A stretch of 45,305 nucleotides of DNA from Ralstonia sp. ASV6 (GTDB lineage: Bacteria; Pseudomonadota; Gammaproteobacteria; Burkholderiales; Burkholderiaceae), in the NCBI RefSeq assembly GCF_016429285.1, contig NZ_JAELUI010000035.1, positions 1 through 45,305 on the forward strand, written 5' to 3'. Shown one piece after another: positions 32,071 to 39,986 of the stretch. A program made the translations under genes and the position numbers. How positions within the stretch are numbered: the stretch's first letter is position 1; each line of letters opens with the position of its first letter. The notes under the pieces are model-generated. The model made no database searches, was not told the DNA's origin, and saw only the letters and a list, made by a program, of their open reading frames with translations.

Positions 32071-33369
32071 ATGCCCTTACTTGAACCCAAGCGCGAGCGG
32101 CATCTGCTCTGGCTGCTCGCGCTCACGCAGTTCACCGTCATCATGGATTTCATGGTGATGATGCCGCTCGGTCCGCAGATCATGCATACGTTTGGCATCG
32201 GCCCGGCGGCGTTCGCCACGGCGGTGTCGGTGTATTCGCTGTGCTCCGGCGCCTCGGGCCTGCTGGCCGCCACGTACACCGACCGCTTTGACCGGCGCCG
32301 CCTGCTGCTGACCGTCTACGGCCTGTTCACGCTGGCCAACCTGGCCTGTGCGCTATCGGGCAGCTACAGCATGCTGCTGTTTGCACGCGCATTTGCGGGG
32401 CTCACGGGCGGCGTGCTTGGCTCGCTCGTGCTCGCCATCCTGTCGGATGTGATTCCGCCCGCGCGGCGGGGCGCGGCCACCGGCGTGGTGATGTCGTCGT
32501 TTGCACTGGCGGCCATGGCTGGCGTGCCGGTGGGCATCGCGCTGGGTGCACACCTCGGCTGGACGGCACCGTTCTTCCTGCTGACCGTGATGACCGCGCT
32601 GACGTGGCTGGGCGCGCGGCACACCATTCCGCCGCTGACTGGCCACCTGAGCAACACCCGCCAGACACCCGGCCAGATCCTCGCGGGCCTGTGGCAGTTG
32701 CTGAGCAACCCACGGCATCTGCGGGCCTTCCTGCTGACCTTCGTGATGATGGGTTCGCACATGCTGGTGATCCCGTTCATCTCGCCGGTGCTGGTGGCCA
32801 ACCATGGCATCGCGCCGCAGGATCTGTCGTGGCTGTACGTGGCGGGGGGTGCAGCAGCGTTCTTCAGTTCGCGCGCCGTGGGCAAGCTGGCCGACCACTA
32901 CGGCCGTCGCCGTGTTTTTGTGGCGGCGGCGCTGCTGGCGTTCATCCCGGTGCTGGTGATGACGCATCTGCCGAACTGGCCCTTCATCGGCCTGCTGCTG
33001 TTTTTCCCGTGCTTCATGGTGGTCCTCTCCAGCCGCATGGTGCCCATGCAGGCCCTGATGACGACCGTGCCCGACGCGAAGGTGCGCGGCGCCTTCCTTT
33101 CGGCCAACAGCGCGGTGATGTCGGTAGGCACGGGGACGGGCGCATGGATTGGCGGGCTGCTGCTCTCCACCAGCGCCGGTGGCCACATCGATGGCTACGG
33201 GCTCAACGGCTGGCTGGCCGTGGCGGCGGGGCTGTTCTGCGTGTTCTGGGTGAGCCAGGTGAAGGGGTCGGATGCGCAAGGCGATCCGTCGCTCGGCGCA
33301 CCATCCGCGCCGGCCGGCGCATCCACCTTGCAGACCGCCCCGCAGGCTGCGCAGGCGGAGAAGGTCTGA
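32071..33369 (+). CDS. Major facilitator superfamily (MFS) transporter
   Basis: The 432-residue product has twelve predicted membrane segments. The loop between segments 2 and 3 reads DRFDRRRLLL, the MFS motif A variant, and segment 5 has VVMSSFALAAMAGVPVGIAL, resembling motif C of drug exporters (AraJ/YdhP-like DHA1 group). The N-terminal half includes FTVIMDFMVMMPLGPQIMHT. The C-terminal 30 residues are a proline/alanine-rich soluble tail. It is probably a proton-driven efflux pump; substrate unknown. There is no repressor gene beside it, although its promoter carries a strong operator-like palindrome. Confidence 0.9.
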   Translation: MPLLEPKRERHLLWLLALTQFTVIMDFMVMMPLGPQIMHTFGIGPAAFATAVSVYSLCSGASGLLAATYTDRFDRRRLLLTVYGLFTLANLACALSGSYSMLLFARAFAGLTGGVLGSLVLAILSDVIPPARRGAATGVVMSSFALAAMAGVPVGIALGAHLGWTAPFFLLTVMTALTWLGARHTIPPLTGHLSNTRQTPGQILAGLWQLLSNPRHLRAFLLTFVMMGSHMLVIPFISPVLVANHGIAPQDLSWLYVAGGAAAFFSSRAVGKLADHYGRRRVFVAAALLAFIPVLVMTHLPNWPFIGLLLFFPCFMVVLSSRMVPMQALMTTVPDAKVRGAFLSANSAVMSVGTGTGAWIGGLLLSTSAGGHIDGYGLNGWLAVAAGLFCVFWVSQVKGSDAQGDPSLGAPSAPAGASTLQTAPQAAQAEKV

Positions 33370-33385
33370 GCCTGAGCGCTTGCGT

Positions 33386-33802
33386 TTACTCCGCTTCCAC
33401 CACCGTCTTCAGCTTCACCAGGTCACGCTGCACCCATTCGGCATCGGCCTCGAACTGCGCGTCGTCCATGCCGGGCAGTTGAAACAGCGTGAGCGAGACG
33501 GTGGTGCCGGCGCCATTGCGTACCACGCGCAGCGGCACGTAGATGACGGTGTCATCCGGCAGGCGCACCCAGTGGTCGGCAATGCCAAACGTGTTGGGCG
33601 GGCTGAAACGGATGAACACGTTGCCCTGCTGCGCATCGCCAATCCATTCGTCGGGCGCCGCACCCGAGCCCTGCGTGCTGGGTGCCAGGCTGGTCGACAA
33701 GCCCGTCGCCCAGGTGGGATAGTTCAGCGGCTCGGCCAGGAAGGCGGCCACATCATCAAAGTGGCGCTCGATGTTGATGCTGAGTGTGCGGACGGGATGC
33801 AT
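33386..33802 (-). CDS. SRPBCC/polyketide-cyclase-like protein
   Basis: The ATG at 33802 follows TGGAG six bases upstream; the upstream frame extension is not conserved-looking. The 138-residue product starts HPVRTLSINIERHFDDVAAF and contains EPLNYPTWATG, GNVFIRFSPPNTFGIADHWV and ends in a long C-terminal helix (FEADAEWVQRDLVKLKTVVE), as in START-like SRPBCC proteins with a hydrophobic ligand cavity. No catalytic residues can be assigned. It converges with the MFS gene and is 119 nt downstream of the AhpD-like gene on the same strand. Confidence 0.75.
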   Translation of the reverse strand: MHPVRTLSINIERHFDDVAAFLAEPLNYPTWATGLSTSLAPSTQGSGAAPDEWIGDAQQGNVFIRFSPPNTFGIADHWVRLPDDTVIYVPLRVVRNGAGTTVSLTLFQLPGMDDAQFEADAEWVQRDLVKLKTVVEAE

Positions 33803-33921
33803 GCGGGCTCCAGGGCAGGCGGTGCTCAACCGAACGAGAGGCGCGCCGGTCGCTGGAGTATAGGCGGCCGCGCATCCTTCCTGCATGCGCCCGGATCAGC
33901 CATGCTGCGGTGAGGCGCCTC

Positions 33922-34359
33922 TTAAGCCGGCAGCTTGCGAAAGCTGATCGCCAGACGGTTCCACGTGTTGATGGTGGACACAAGCAGCGTCAGGTCAACC
34001 AGCTCGGCATCAGAAAACTGGGCGCGCACGGCCTGCCATACATCATCTGGCACGCGGGTTTCAGCGACGAGGGTGACGGCCTCTGTCCACGCCAGCGCGG
34101 CGCGTTCGCGGTCGGTGAAGAAGGGCGTTTCATGCCAGACCGACACGGTGGCCAGGCGGCGATCGTCTTCCCCCCCTTTGCGCGCGTCGCTGGTGTGCAG
34201 GTCGACGCAGTAGGCGCAACCGTTGATCTGCGAGGCGCGCAGGCGCACGAGCTCTGTCAGCGGCTTTTCCAGCGTGCTCTTGCTCAGCACCTTTTCCAGA
34301 CCCATCACCGCCTGGATGGCAACGGGATTGGCTGTATAGAAGTCGAGGCGGGGTTCCAT
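33922..34359 (-). CDS. Carboxymuconolactone decarboxylase/AhpD-like alkylhydroperoxidase-fold protein
   Basis: The 145-residue product carries the AhpD-type redox motif in RASQINGCAYCVDLHTSDAR, with CxxC and the nearby His, and TLLVSTINTWNRLAISFRK at the C-terminus. Such proteins use the cysteine pair in peroxide reduction or thiol exchange; others in the superfamily are decarboxylases. It sits 79 nt downstream of a MocR-type regulator on the same strand, a pairing often seen with this family, so the MocR protein probably regulates it. Confidence 0.88.
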   Translation of the reverse strand: MEPRLDFYTANPVAIQAVMGLEKVLSKSTLEKPLTELVRLRASQINGCAYCVDLHTSDARKGGEDDRRLATVSVWHETPFFTDRERAALAWTEAVTLVAETRVPDDVWQAVRAQFSDAELVDLTLLVSTINTWNRLAISFRKLPA

Positions 34360-34438
34360 GATCGGGCTCCGGTACGTGGTGACAGGCGCCAGATTAGAGG
34401 GTCGAGTGGCTCGGCAAAAGCACCACTCTCGGCGAGTT

Positions 34439-35896
34439 TCAGGTAGCCAGTTTGGCGAGTGCCTGCGCCAGCCGGGCGAGGCCCGCGTCGATCTCCGCCA
34501 CGTTCACATAGCCGTAGCCAATCAGCAGCCCCGGCAGCGGTGGTTGGGCAACGTGCATCCTGGTCGTGCCATACAAGCCGACGCCCACGCTTTCGGCCAG
34601 CTTCAGCACGGCGGGCTCCCGCAGCGGCGCGTGCAGTCGTGCCGCCATGTGAATGCCTGCCGCAGAAGGCACCGGCATCATCCACGGTGCCAGCGGCCCG
34701 CGCAGATGCCGCAACAGTGCCTCGCGCCGTGCGGCGTACTCCTTGTGCATGCGGCGCAGGTACTTACCGAAATCGCCGTCGAGCATGAACTTGGCAAGTG
34801 CCGCCTGCATGAGCGATTCGCTATGCCAGTCGGCCACCTGCTTGGCGCGCTGCAGCGGTGCCAGCAACGAGGCCGGTGGCACCACATAGCCGATGCGCAG
34901 CTCCGGAAAGATTGTCTTGGAGAACGTGCCCACATAGGCCACGCAGCCGGTGGCATCCAGGCTCTTGAGCGACTCCATTGGCCGGCCGTCGAAACGGAAC
35001 TCGCTGTCGTAGTCGTCTTCCAGGATGAGCACACCGTGGCGCTGCGCCCAATCGAGCAGTTGCGCTCGGCGCGCGAGGCTCATCGGCATGCCCAGCGGAA
35101 ACTGGTGCGACGGCGTGACGTAGACGAGCTTGGCGTGCGGTGGCAGCGCATCCACCACGAGGCCCTCGGCATCCACCGGCACGGGCACCACGTTGGCGCC
35201 CAGTGCCTGCAGTGCGATGCGCACGGGCGGATAGCCGGGGTCTTCAATGGCAACGGTATCGCCTGGACGCACCAGCACGCGGGCAATCAGATCGATGGCT
35301 TGCTGCGCGCCCTGCGTGACAACGATATCGCCCCATGCGCAGACCACGGCGCGGCTGAAGGCGAGGTAGCGTGAGATCGCCAGACGCAGTGTCTGGTCAC
35401 CCGCCGGGTCGTGATACGCGCCGCGCCCCCGCGCCTGCAGGCGCAGCCCGTGCGCCACGCAACTGCGCCACTTGTCGAAGGGGAACAAGCGCTTCTCGGT
35501 CACGCCACCCACGAAGTCGTAGACGATGCCGGTGCGCGGCGTGGGCAGCACGTCGGGCATGTCGTTCCAGGGTGTGGTGAAGGTGCGTGTGGCCGGCGCG
35601 GGTGCAGCAATCTGTGCCGCGGGCGACACGCGCGGCGCGCGGCCTGCAAGCCCCTGCGTGGCCTCGGCCACGAAGGTGCCGGAACCAGCACGCGAACGCA
35701 GGTAGCCCTCCGCACTCAGGCGCTCGAACACATCGAGCGTGGTCTTGCGCGACACGCCAATCTGCAGCGCGAGATCGCGCGTGGAAGGCAGCCGCTCGCC
35801 GGGCGCAAGGCGGCCGTCGAGAATGGCGGTGCGCAACTGGCGGTACAGCTGGCCGGCAAGATCATGCCGGCCGTGAATCGTCAAATGAACATCCAT
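34439..35896 (-). CDS. MocR-type (GntR helix-turn-helix plus aminotransferase domain) regulator
   Basis: The 485-residue product joins a GntR winged helix (LAGQLYRQLRTAILDGRLAP, LPSTRDLALQIGVSRKTTLD) to a fold-type I aminotransferase domain with TQGAQQAIDLIARVLVRPGD, EDPGYPPVRIALQALGANVV, VTPSHQFPLGMPMSLARRAQ and the PLP-lysine region TFSKTIFPELRIGY (YVGTFSK). MocR/PdxR-like proteins bind pyridoxal 5-phosphate and regulate transcription. It reads in the same direction as the AhpD-like gene downstream. Its target here could be that gene or vitamin B6 metabolism; neither can be decided. Confidence 0.92.
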   Translation of the reverse strand: MDVHLTIHGRHDLAGQLYRQLRTAILDGRLAPGERLPSTRDLALQIGVSRKTTLDVFERLSAEGYLRSRAGSGTFVAEATQGLAGRAPRVSPAAQIAAPAPATRTFTTPWNDMPDVLPTPRTGIVYDFVGGVTEKRLFPFDKWRSCVAHGLRLQARGRGAYHDPAGDQTLRLAISRYLAFSRAVVCAWGDIVVTQGAQQAIDLIARVLVRPGDTVAIEDPGYPPVRIALQALGANVVPVPVDAEGLVVDALPPHAKLVYVTPSHQFPLGMPMSLARRAQLLDWAQRHGVLILEDDYDSEFRFDGRPMESLKSLDATGCVAYVGTFSKTIFPELRIGYVVPPASLLAPLQRAKQVADWHSESLMQAALAKFMLDGDFGKYLRRMHKEYAARREALLRHLRGPLAPWMMPVPSAAGIHMAARLHAPLREPAVLKLAESVGVGLYGTTRMHVAQPPLPGLLIGYGYVNVAEIDAGLARLAQALAKLAT

Positions 35897-35928
35897 CGTG
35901 GACGCAGAATGCGTTGGGCTGCGCCATT

Positions 35929-36119
35929 CTACTTACGCACGCTGCGTGCGCGCTGCAGAACCCGCAAGAACAGCACACGCGCCGCGAGCCACAACCCAGC
36001 AAGCGCGGCCAGCAGGTAGAACGGGCGAAAGCCAAGCGCAAACGCCAGATGCCCCGCATACGGCACGCGGCTGACAGAGTCGGGGGGCCGATGGTCAGCA
36101 GCAGAGCAGGGCGGGGCAT
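35929..36119 (-). pseudogene. nnrS: Decayed nnrS fragment downstream of hmp
   Basis: An ATG at 36119 with a perfect AGGAGG six bases upstream, 23 nt after the hmp stop, opens MPRPALLLTIGPP. After a run of six C residues (minus strand; 36082-36087) the reading continues in another frame as DSVSRVPYAGHLAFALGFRP, then FYLLAALAGLWLAARVLFLR, stopping at 35929. GFRPFYLLAAL is the signature first membrane helix of NnrS, a haem- and copper-containing membrane protein linked to nitric oxide stress. Intact NnrS is about 400 residues; only some 60 remain, and the tail may be the joined C-terminus after an internal deletion. One added base or two lost bases in the C run would account for the frameshift. 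Confidence 0.7.
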
Positions 36120-36142
36120 GGTGGGCCTCCTGAGTGGCGGGC

Positions 36143-37348
36143 TTACAGGATGTCGTCCAGCAGATCGGGGCCGAACACCTCACGATGGATGCGCTCTGCT
36201 GGCACACCGCCCGCGAGCAGCGCTGCACGTTGCGCCTGCATGAAGGGCAGCGGGCCGCAGAGGTAGAAATCCGCATCTGCGGCATGCGCTTCGAGGATGG
36301 GGGCGACCGCCATGCGGCCAGGTTGGGCGGGACGTGACACGAACTCCGCCGGCTCACCGGACTCCAGGAAAACGTGTGCCTCAAAGTTGAGCAGAGCCAG
36401 TGCGGCGCGCTCCAGGTCATCGGTGTGCGCGACATGGGCTGCCGCACGATCAGCGTGGCTGAACACGATCTTGCGGGCGCTGTTCTGCTGCGCGAGCGTA
36501 TTGAGCGTGGCGATCATCGGCGTGATACCCACACCCGCCGACATCAGCACAATCGGGTTGTCGGTGGTGAGCTGCGGAACGAAATCGCCATAGGGCTGGC
36601 TGACCAGCAGGACCTCGCCTTCGCGCGCGCGGGCATGCAGCCAGCTCGACACCGTGCCGGCGGGGCGGTCCACATCACCCCCATCGCGCTTGACCGAGAT
36701 GCGCCACGTGCGGCCATTCGGCGCGTCCGACAGGCTGTATTGGCGCTGCTGCAGCACACCCGGTGCCAACTCCACCTGCACCGAGATGTACTGCCCCGGC
36801 TGGAAGCCCGCCAGCGGTGCGTCACCCACCGCTTCCAGCGTGAAAGAGACCACGTCTTCCGCCTGCTGACGGCGCTCGACAATGCGAACCGGCTGACGGT
36901 GATCCGGGCCGCTGCCAGCGTGTTGATAGAGACGGGCCTCAGCAGCGATCAGCTCGGCGGCGAGCAGCCAGTAGGCCTCATCCCACGCGGCCAGCAGTTC
37001 CGGCGTGGCGGCATCGCCCAGCACTTCGGCAATCGCACCCAACAGATGCCGCGCAACGATAGGGTAGTGGCTCGGTTTAAGGCCAACGGCCGCGTGCTTG
37101 TGCACGATGCGCCGGACCACCGGGGCCAGCGCTGCGTTGTTACCGTGGTTGGCTGCGTACGCAAACACCGCAGACGCCAGCGACTGCTGCTGCGACCCGT
37201 TGGCCTGGTTGCCCATGTTGAACAGGTTGGTCAGCTCGGGGTGGCTGGCGAACATGTTGCGATAAAAGGTCCGGGTGATGGTCAGGCCGTGCTCACGCAG
37301 CACGGGCACGCTGGCATCAATCAGGGGCTTGGATCGTTCGGACAGCAT
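36143..37348 (-). CDS. hmp: Flavohaemoprotein nitric oxide dioxygenase
   Basis: The ATG at 37348 has TTTGGAG six bases upstream; the frame extends upstream without globin sequence. The 401-residue product has a globin domain with the conserved Tyr29, Gln53 and proximal His85 (RIVHKHAAVGLKPSHYP), an FAD domain (GFQPGQYISVQVEL, RQYSLSDAPNGRTWRISVKR, GTVSSWLHARAREGEVLLVS) and an NAD domain (VLMSAGVGITPMIATL, FYLCGPLPFMQAQ). It oxidises NO to nitrate with O2 and NAD(P)H in the cytoplasm. It is divergent from nsrR, with NsrR-like sites between, and is followed by an nnrS remnant. Confidence 0.96.
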   Translation of the reverse strand: MLSERSKPLIDASVPVLREHGLTITRTFYRNMFASHPELTNLFNMGNQANGSQQQSLASAVFAYAANHGNNAALAPVVRRIVHKHAAVGLKPSHYPIVARHLLGAIAEVLGDAATPELLAAWDEAYWLLAAELIAAEARLYQHAGSGPDHRQPVRIVERRQQAEDVVSFTLEAVGDAPLAGFQPGQYISVQVELAPGVLQQRQYSLSDAPNGRTWRISVKRDGGDVDRPAGTVSSWLHARAREGEVLLVSQPYGDFVPQLTTDNPIVLMSAGVGITPMIATLNTLAQQNSARKIVFSHADRAAAHVAHTDDLERAALALLNFEAHVFLESGEPAEFVSRPAQPGRMAVAPILEAHAADADFYLCGPLPFMQAQRAALLAGGVPAERIHREVFGPDLLDDIL

Positions 37349-37365
37349 GGCAAACTCCAAATATG

Positions 37366-37378
37366 TGTATTGAATGCA
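37366..37378. promoter_or_regulatory. Candidate NsrR site upstream of hmp
   Basis: TGTATT-G-AATGCA is a near-perfect palindrome (one mismatched pair) resembling the NsrR consensus half-site TGYATT. It is centred about 24 nt before the hmp ATG, where bound NsrR would block transcription start. Confidence 0.6.
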
Positions 37379-37460
37379 ACAAATAAGACGGGGGCGCCGT
37401 TGCACTTCTGGCGTGCTGCAGCGTGTTCTTGCGACTTCCTGACACTGATTCTATTAAACG

Positions 37461-37475
37461 TGCATTTTCTATACA
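37461..37475. promoter_or_regulatory. Candidate second NsrR site between hmp and nsrR
   Basis: TGCATTTTCTATACA fits the 15-bp NsrR arrangement TGYATTT-N-NNATRCA. It lies about 113 nt from hmp and 94 nt from nsrR, in the AT-rich divergent promoter region, so NsrR may regulate both genes. Confidence 0.5.
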
Positions 37476-37568
37476 ACAATAATGCCTGCGACAAACCGGC
37501 GCATCCAAGGCGGCGGCTTACCCGTAAGATGTGTCTTCTATAAATGTTTTACGCACAACGCACCCACT

Positions 37569-38051
37569 ATGCGACTGACCGACTACACCGACTACGCCCT
37601 GCGCACGCTGATCTACGTGGCCGTGCACCCGGACGAACTGGTCACGATCCAGCGCATTGCCGATGCATTCGACATTCCCAAGAACCACCTCATCAAGATC
37701 GTGCAGCAGCTCGGGGCCGATGGCTTCCTGCACACCGTGCGCGGGCGTGCCGGCGGCATCGCGCTGGGCCGGCCCGCTGCCGAGATCAACCTGGGCGATG
37801 TGGTGCGCGCCACTGAACCCGACTTCCGCCTGGTCGAGTGCTTCCGTGCGGACGACAACCACTGCGTCATCACCCGCGCGTGCGGCCTACGCGGCGTACT
37901 GAACGACGCGCTGCGGGCGTATTTCGCGGTGCTCGACACGTACACGCTGCAGGATTTGGTCGATAAGCCCAATGCGTTGAGCCGGGCGTTGGGGGAGGGC
38001 GTAGCGTTGCCGATGCCGCGGGCGCGCGCCAAGCCGGCCTCGCGCCGGTAG
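37569..38051 (+). CDS. nsrR: NsrR-type Rrf2-family nitric-oxide-sensing repressor
   Basis: The ATG at 37569 begins the invariant NsrR/Rrf2 N-terminus MRLTDYTDYALRTLIYVAV. The 160-residue product has a winged helix (TIQRIADAFDIPKNHLIKIV) and three cluster cysteines, Cys91, Cys99 and Cys105, in the spacing of Fe-S-binding NsrR. Nitrosylation of the cluster releases DNA. Position divergent from hmp, its classic target, strongly supports the call. The C-terminal tail (PRARAKPASRR) is basic and variable. Confidence 0.95.
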   Translation: MRLTDYTDYALRTLIYVAVHPDELVTIQRIADAFDIPKNHLIKIVQQLGADGFLHTVRGRAGGIALGRPAAEINLGDVVRATEPDFRLVECFRADDNHCVITRACGLRGVLNDALRAYFAVLDTYTLQDLVDKPNALSRALGEGVALPMPRARAKPASRR

Positions 38052-38285
38052 CAGCGTCGCTGCAGTTCCACCCGCCAGAACGCTTCCCCGCGCGCAACCC
38101 GCTCACCAGGGCAACTCAGCGTTCTCTAAGGAAAGCACGCCACCTCCTGCGCCGAATTCACCTGAGCGTCATCGTCGGTCACCAAGATTCGGCCCGCGCA
38201 AACGTTTCATCTTCGCAAGAGCTACCCACACGCATGGATGGCCAGAAGCGTTTGCCCGACCTCATCACACCGACTGGAAACCACG
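38052..38285. other. Intergenic region upstream of the PHP lipoprotein
   Basis: This 234-nt gap should contain the lipoprotein promoter. I see no clear hexamers, hairpin or gene. Confidence 0.35.
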
Positions 38286-39956
38286 ATGCTCTCAACCAAA
38301 AAGACGCTGATCGCGATTGCTGTGCCTGTGTTCCTGTCCCTCGGCCTCTACGCCTGCGGCGGCAGTGACGACGCCACCAAGACCGCCGGCACCGACACGA
38401 CGCCGGCCAACCCAACACCCACCAACCCAACCACGCCGACCCCGCCCGCCAAGCCGCAAGGCGTGTGGACGACGGGCGACCTGCACGTGCACACGGCCGA
38501 GTCGGCCGATGCTGTGACGCCGCTGGCGAGCGTGCTCGATCACGCATTCAACCTCAACCGCCTGGACTGGATGGCGGTGTCCAACCACCTGCGTCCGTCG
38601 CCGCGCGATGCCACGGGCGCCACGCTGCCGGGCGGGTCGATTGCAGCATCGGCGGGGATCGCGCAGTACGAGATGCCGGCCATTGCGCAGGCACAAGCCG
38701 CCGGCAAGTACACGGGCAAGCTGATTTTCTCGGCCACCGAGTGGGACATGCCCACGCACGATCACCTGAACGTCGGCATCTTCGAGGGCACCGACAAGCT
38801 GCAGACGTCTGCAAAGGGCTTAAACAAGTTCGAGTACTTCTTCACGCAGCAGGCCGCCGCGCTGTTCAACCCGAACGATGTGGCGGCATGGCAGCAGGAA
38901 GGGCCGCGCGCCGGCAGCACGCATGCTGATGTGGTGAACGCCTTCAACTGGCTCAAGACGAACTACCCGAACACCAGCTACGGCCTGATCAACCACCCGT
39001 CGCGCAACCCGGGCAAGTACACGGTGGCGGATTTCCGCCAGTTCAACGACACTGCGCCCGACATCATGTTCGGCATCGAGGGCATGGTCGGCAACCAGAT
39101 GGAGCCCGATCGCGGCGGCTACAACAGCGCCTACATCGACGCCAATCTGCCAAACCGCACCTACGGCGGCGTCGACTACGTGGTCGCGCAAGTCGGTGGC
39201 GTCTGGGATGCCCTACTGGGCGAAGGCCGCCGCGTCTGGAACTTTGCGGATTCCGACCACCACTTCCAGGTGGACGCCACCCAGCAGTTCAGCAGCGGCT
39301 ACTACCCCGGTGAATATGCCAAGACCTACCTCTGGCTGCCGGGCACCAGCACCGACCTGAAGACGCTGCTGGGCGCCATGCGTTCTGGCAAATCGTTCGG
39401 CGTATTTGGCGATCTCATCAATGCGCTGGACTTTCACGCTGACAACGCCACCGCCTCGGCTGACATGGGTGGCACGCTCACCGCGAAGGCCGGCGACAAG
39501 CTGACGATCACCATCCGCTTCAAGAGCCCCGACCACAACAACTATGAGTACCCGCTGGGCAGCGGCTTCAAGGCCAACATGCGCCCGGTGGTCGACCACG
39601 TTGACCTGATCGCCGGTGACGTTGGCCCCAAGGCCGCCCCCGGCACGCCTGCGTATGCGAAGGCGACCAACGACTCCACCAAGGTCGTCGCCACCTTCAC
39701 CAAGGCGGACTGGAAAGTCGATGCCGACGGCTACAACAGCGTCACGTACACCACCACGGCAACCAAGAACCAGTACTTCCGCCTGCGCGGCACCAACCTC
39801 GGCATGAACGTGTCGGGCGAGACCAGCAACGGCAACCCGTTGCCCGACCAGAAGACGGTCGTGACGGAAAACGTGGCGCGCTTCAACGCCATCAATGACC
39901 GCAACTACAACGACCTGTGGTTCTACTCGAACCCGGTGTTTGTGTCGGTGCAGTAA
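38286..39956 (+). CDS. PHP-domain-like lipoprotein
   Basis: The ATG at 38286 starts a lipoprotein signal (IAIAVPVFLSLGLYAC) with lipobox cysteine at residue 24, followed by GGSDD and a Thr/Pro/Asn linker to about residue 58. The rest of the 556-residue protein resembles a PHP metal-dependent phosphoesterase fold: GDLHVHTAESADA (His67, His69), WMAVSNHLR, SATEWDMPTHDHLNVGIFEG, YGLINHPSRNP, GIEGMVGNQ and VWNFADSDHHF supply His, Asp and Glu residues for a metal centre. A C-terminal beta-rich domain follows (from about residue 400, KAGDKLTITIRFKSPDHNNY). Glycine after the cysteine favours the outer membrane. Substrate is unknown, perhaps a phosphoester scavenged outside the cytoplasm. Confidence 0.82.
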   Translation: MLSTKKTLIAIAVPVFLSLGLYACGGSDDATKTAGTDTTPANPTPTNPTTPTPPAKPQGVWTTGDLHVHTAESADAVTPLASVLDHAFNLNRLDWMAVSNHLRPSPRDATGATLPGGSIAASAGIAQYEMPAIAQAQAAGKYTGKLIFSATEWDMPTHDHLNVGIFEGTDKLQTSAKGLNKFEYFFTQQAAALFNPNDVAAWQQEGPRAGSTHADVVNAFNWLKTNYPNTSYGLINHPSRNPGKYTVADFRQFNDTAPDIMFGIEGMVGNQMEPDRGGYNSAYIDANLPNRTYGGVDYVVAQVGGVWDALLGEGRRVWNFADSDHHFQVDATQQFSSGYYPGEYAKTYLWLPGTSTDLKTLLGAMRSGKSFGVFGDLINALDFHADNATASADMGGTLTAKAGDKLTITIRFKSPDHNNYEYPLGSGFKANMRPVVDHVDLIAGDVGPKAAPGTPAYAKATNDSTKVVATFTKADWKVDADGYNSVTYTTTATKNQYFRLRGTNLGMNVSGETSNGNPLPDQKTVVTENVARFNAINDRNYNDLWFYSNPVFVSVQ

Positions 39957-39986
39957 GGCCAGCGTAAAGGCAGCTACGGCAGCAAC

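Noticed and set aside
33260-33369. Alanine/proline-rich tail of the MFS transporter as a possible frameshift
   Set aside because: The frame is continuous, the tail is soluble low-complexity sequence ending at a normal stop, and such tails are common.
34358-35374. 338-codon plus ORF antisense to the MocR-type regulator
   Set aside because: Shadow frame without motifs.
36374-37543. 389-codon plus ORF antisense to hmp
   Set aside because: Shadow frame; hmp has complete active-site residues on the other strand.
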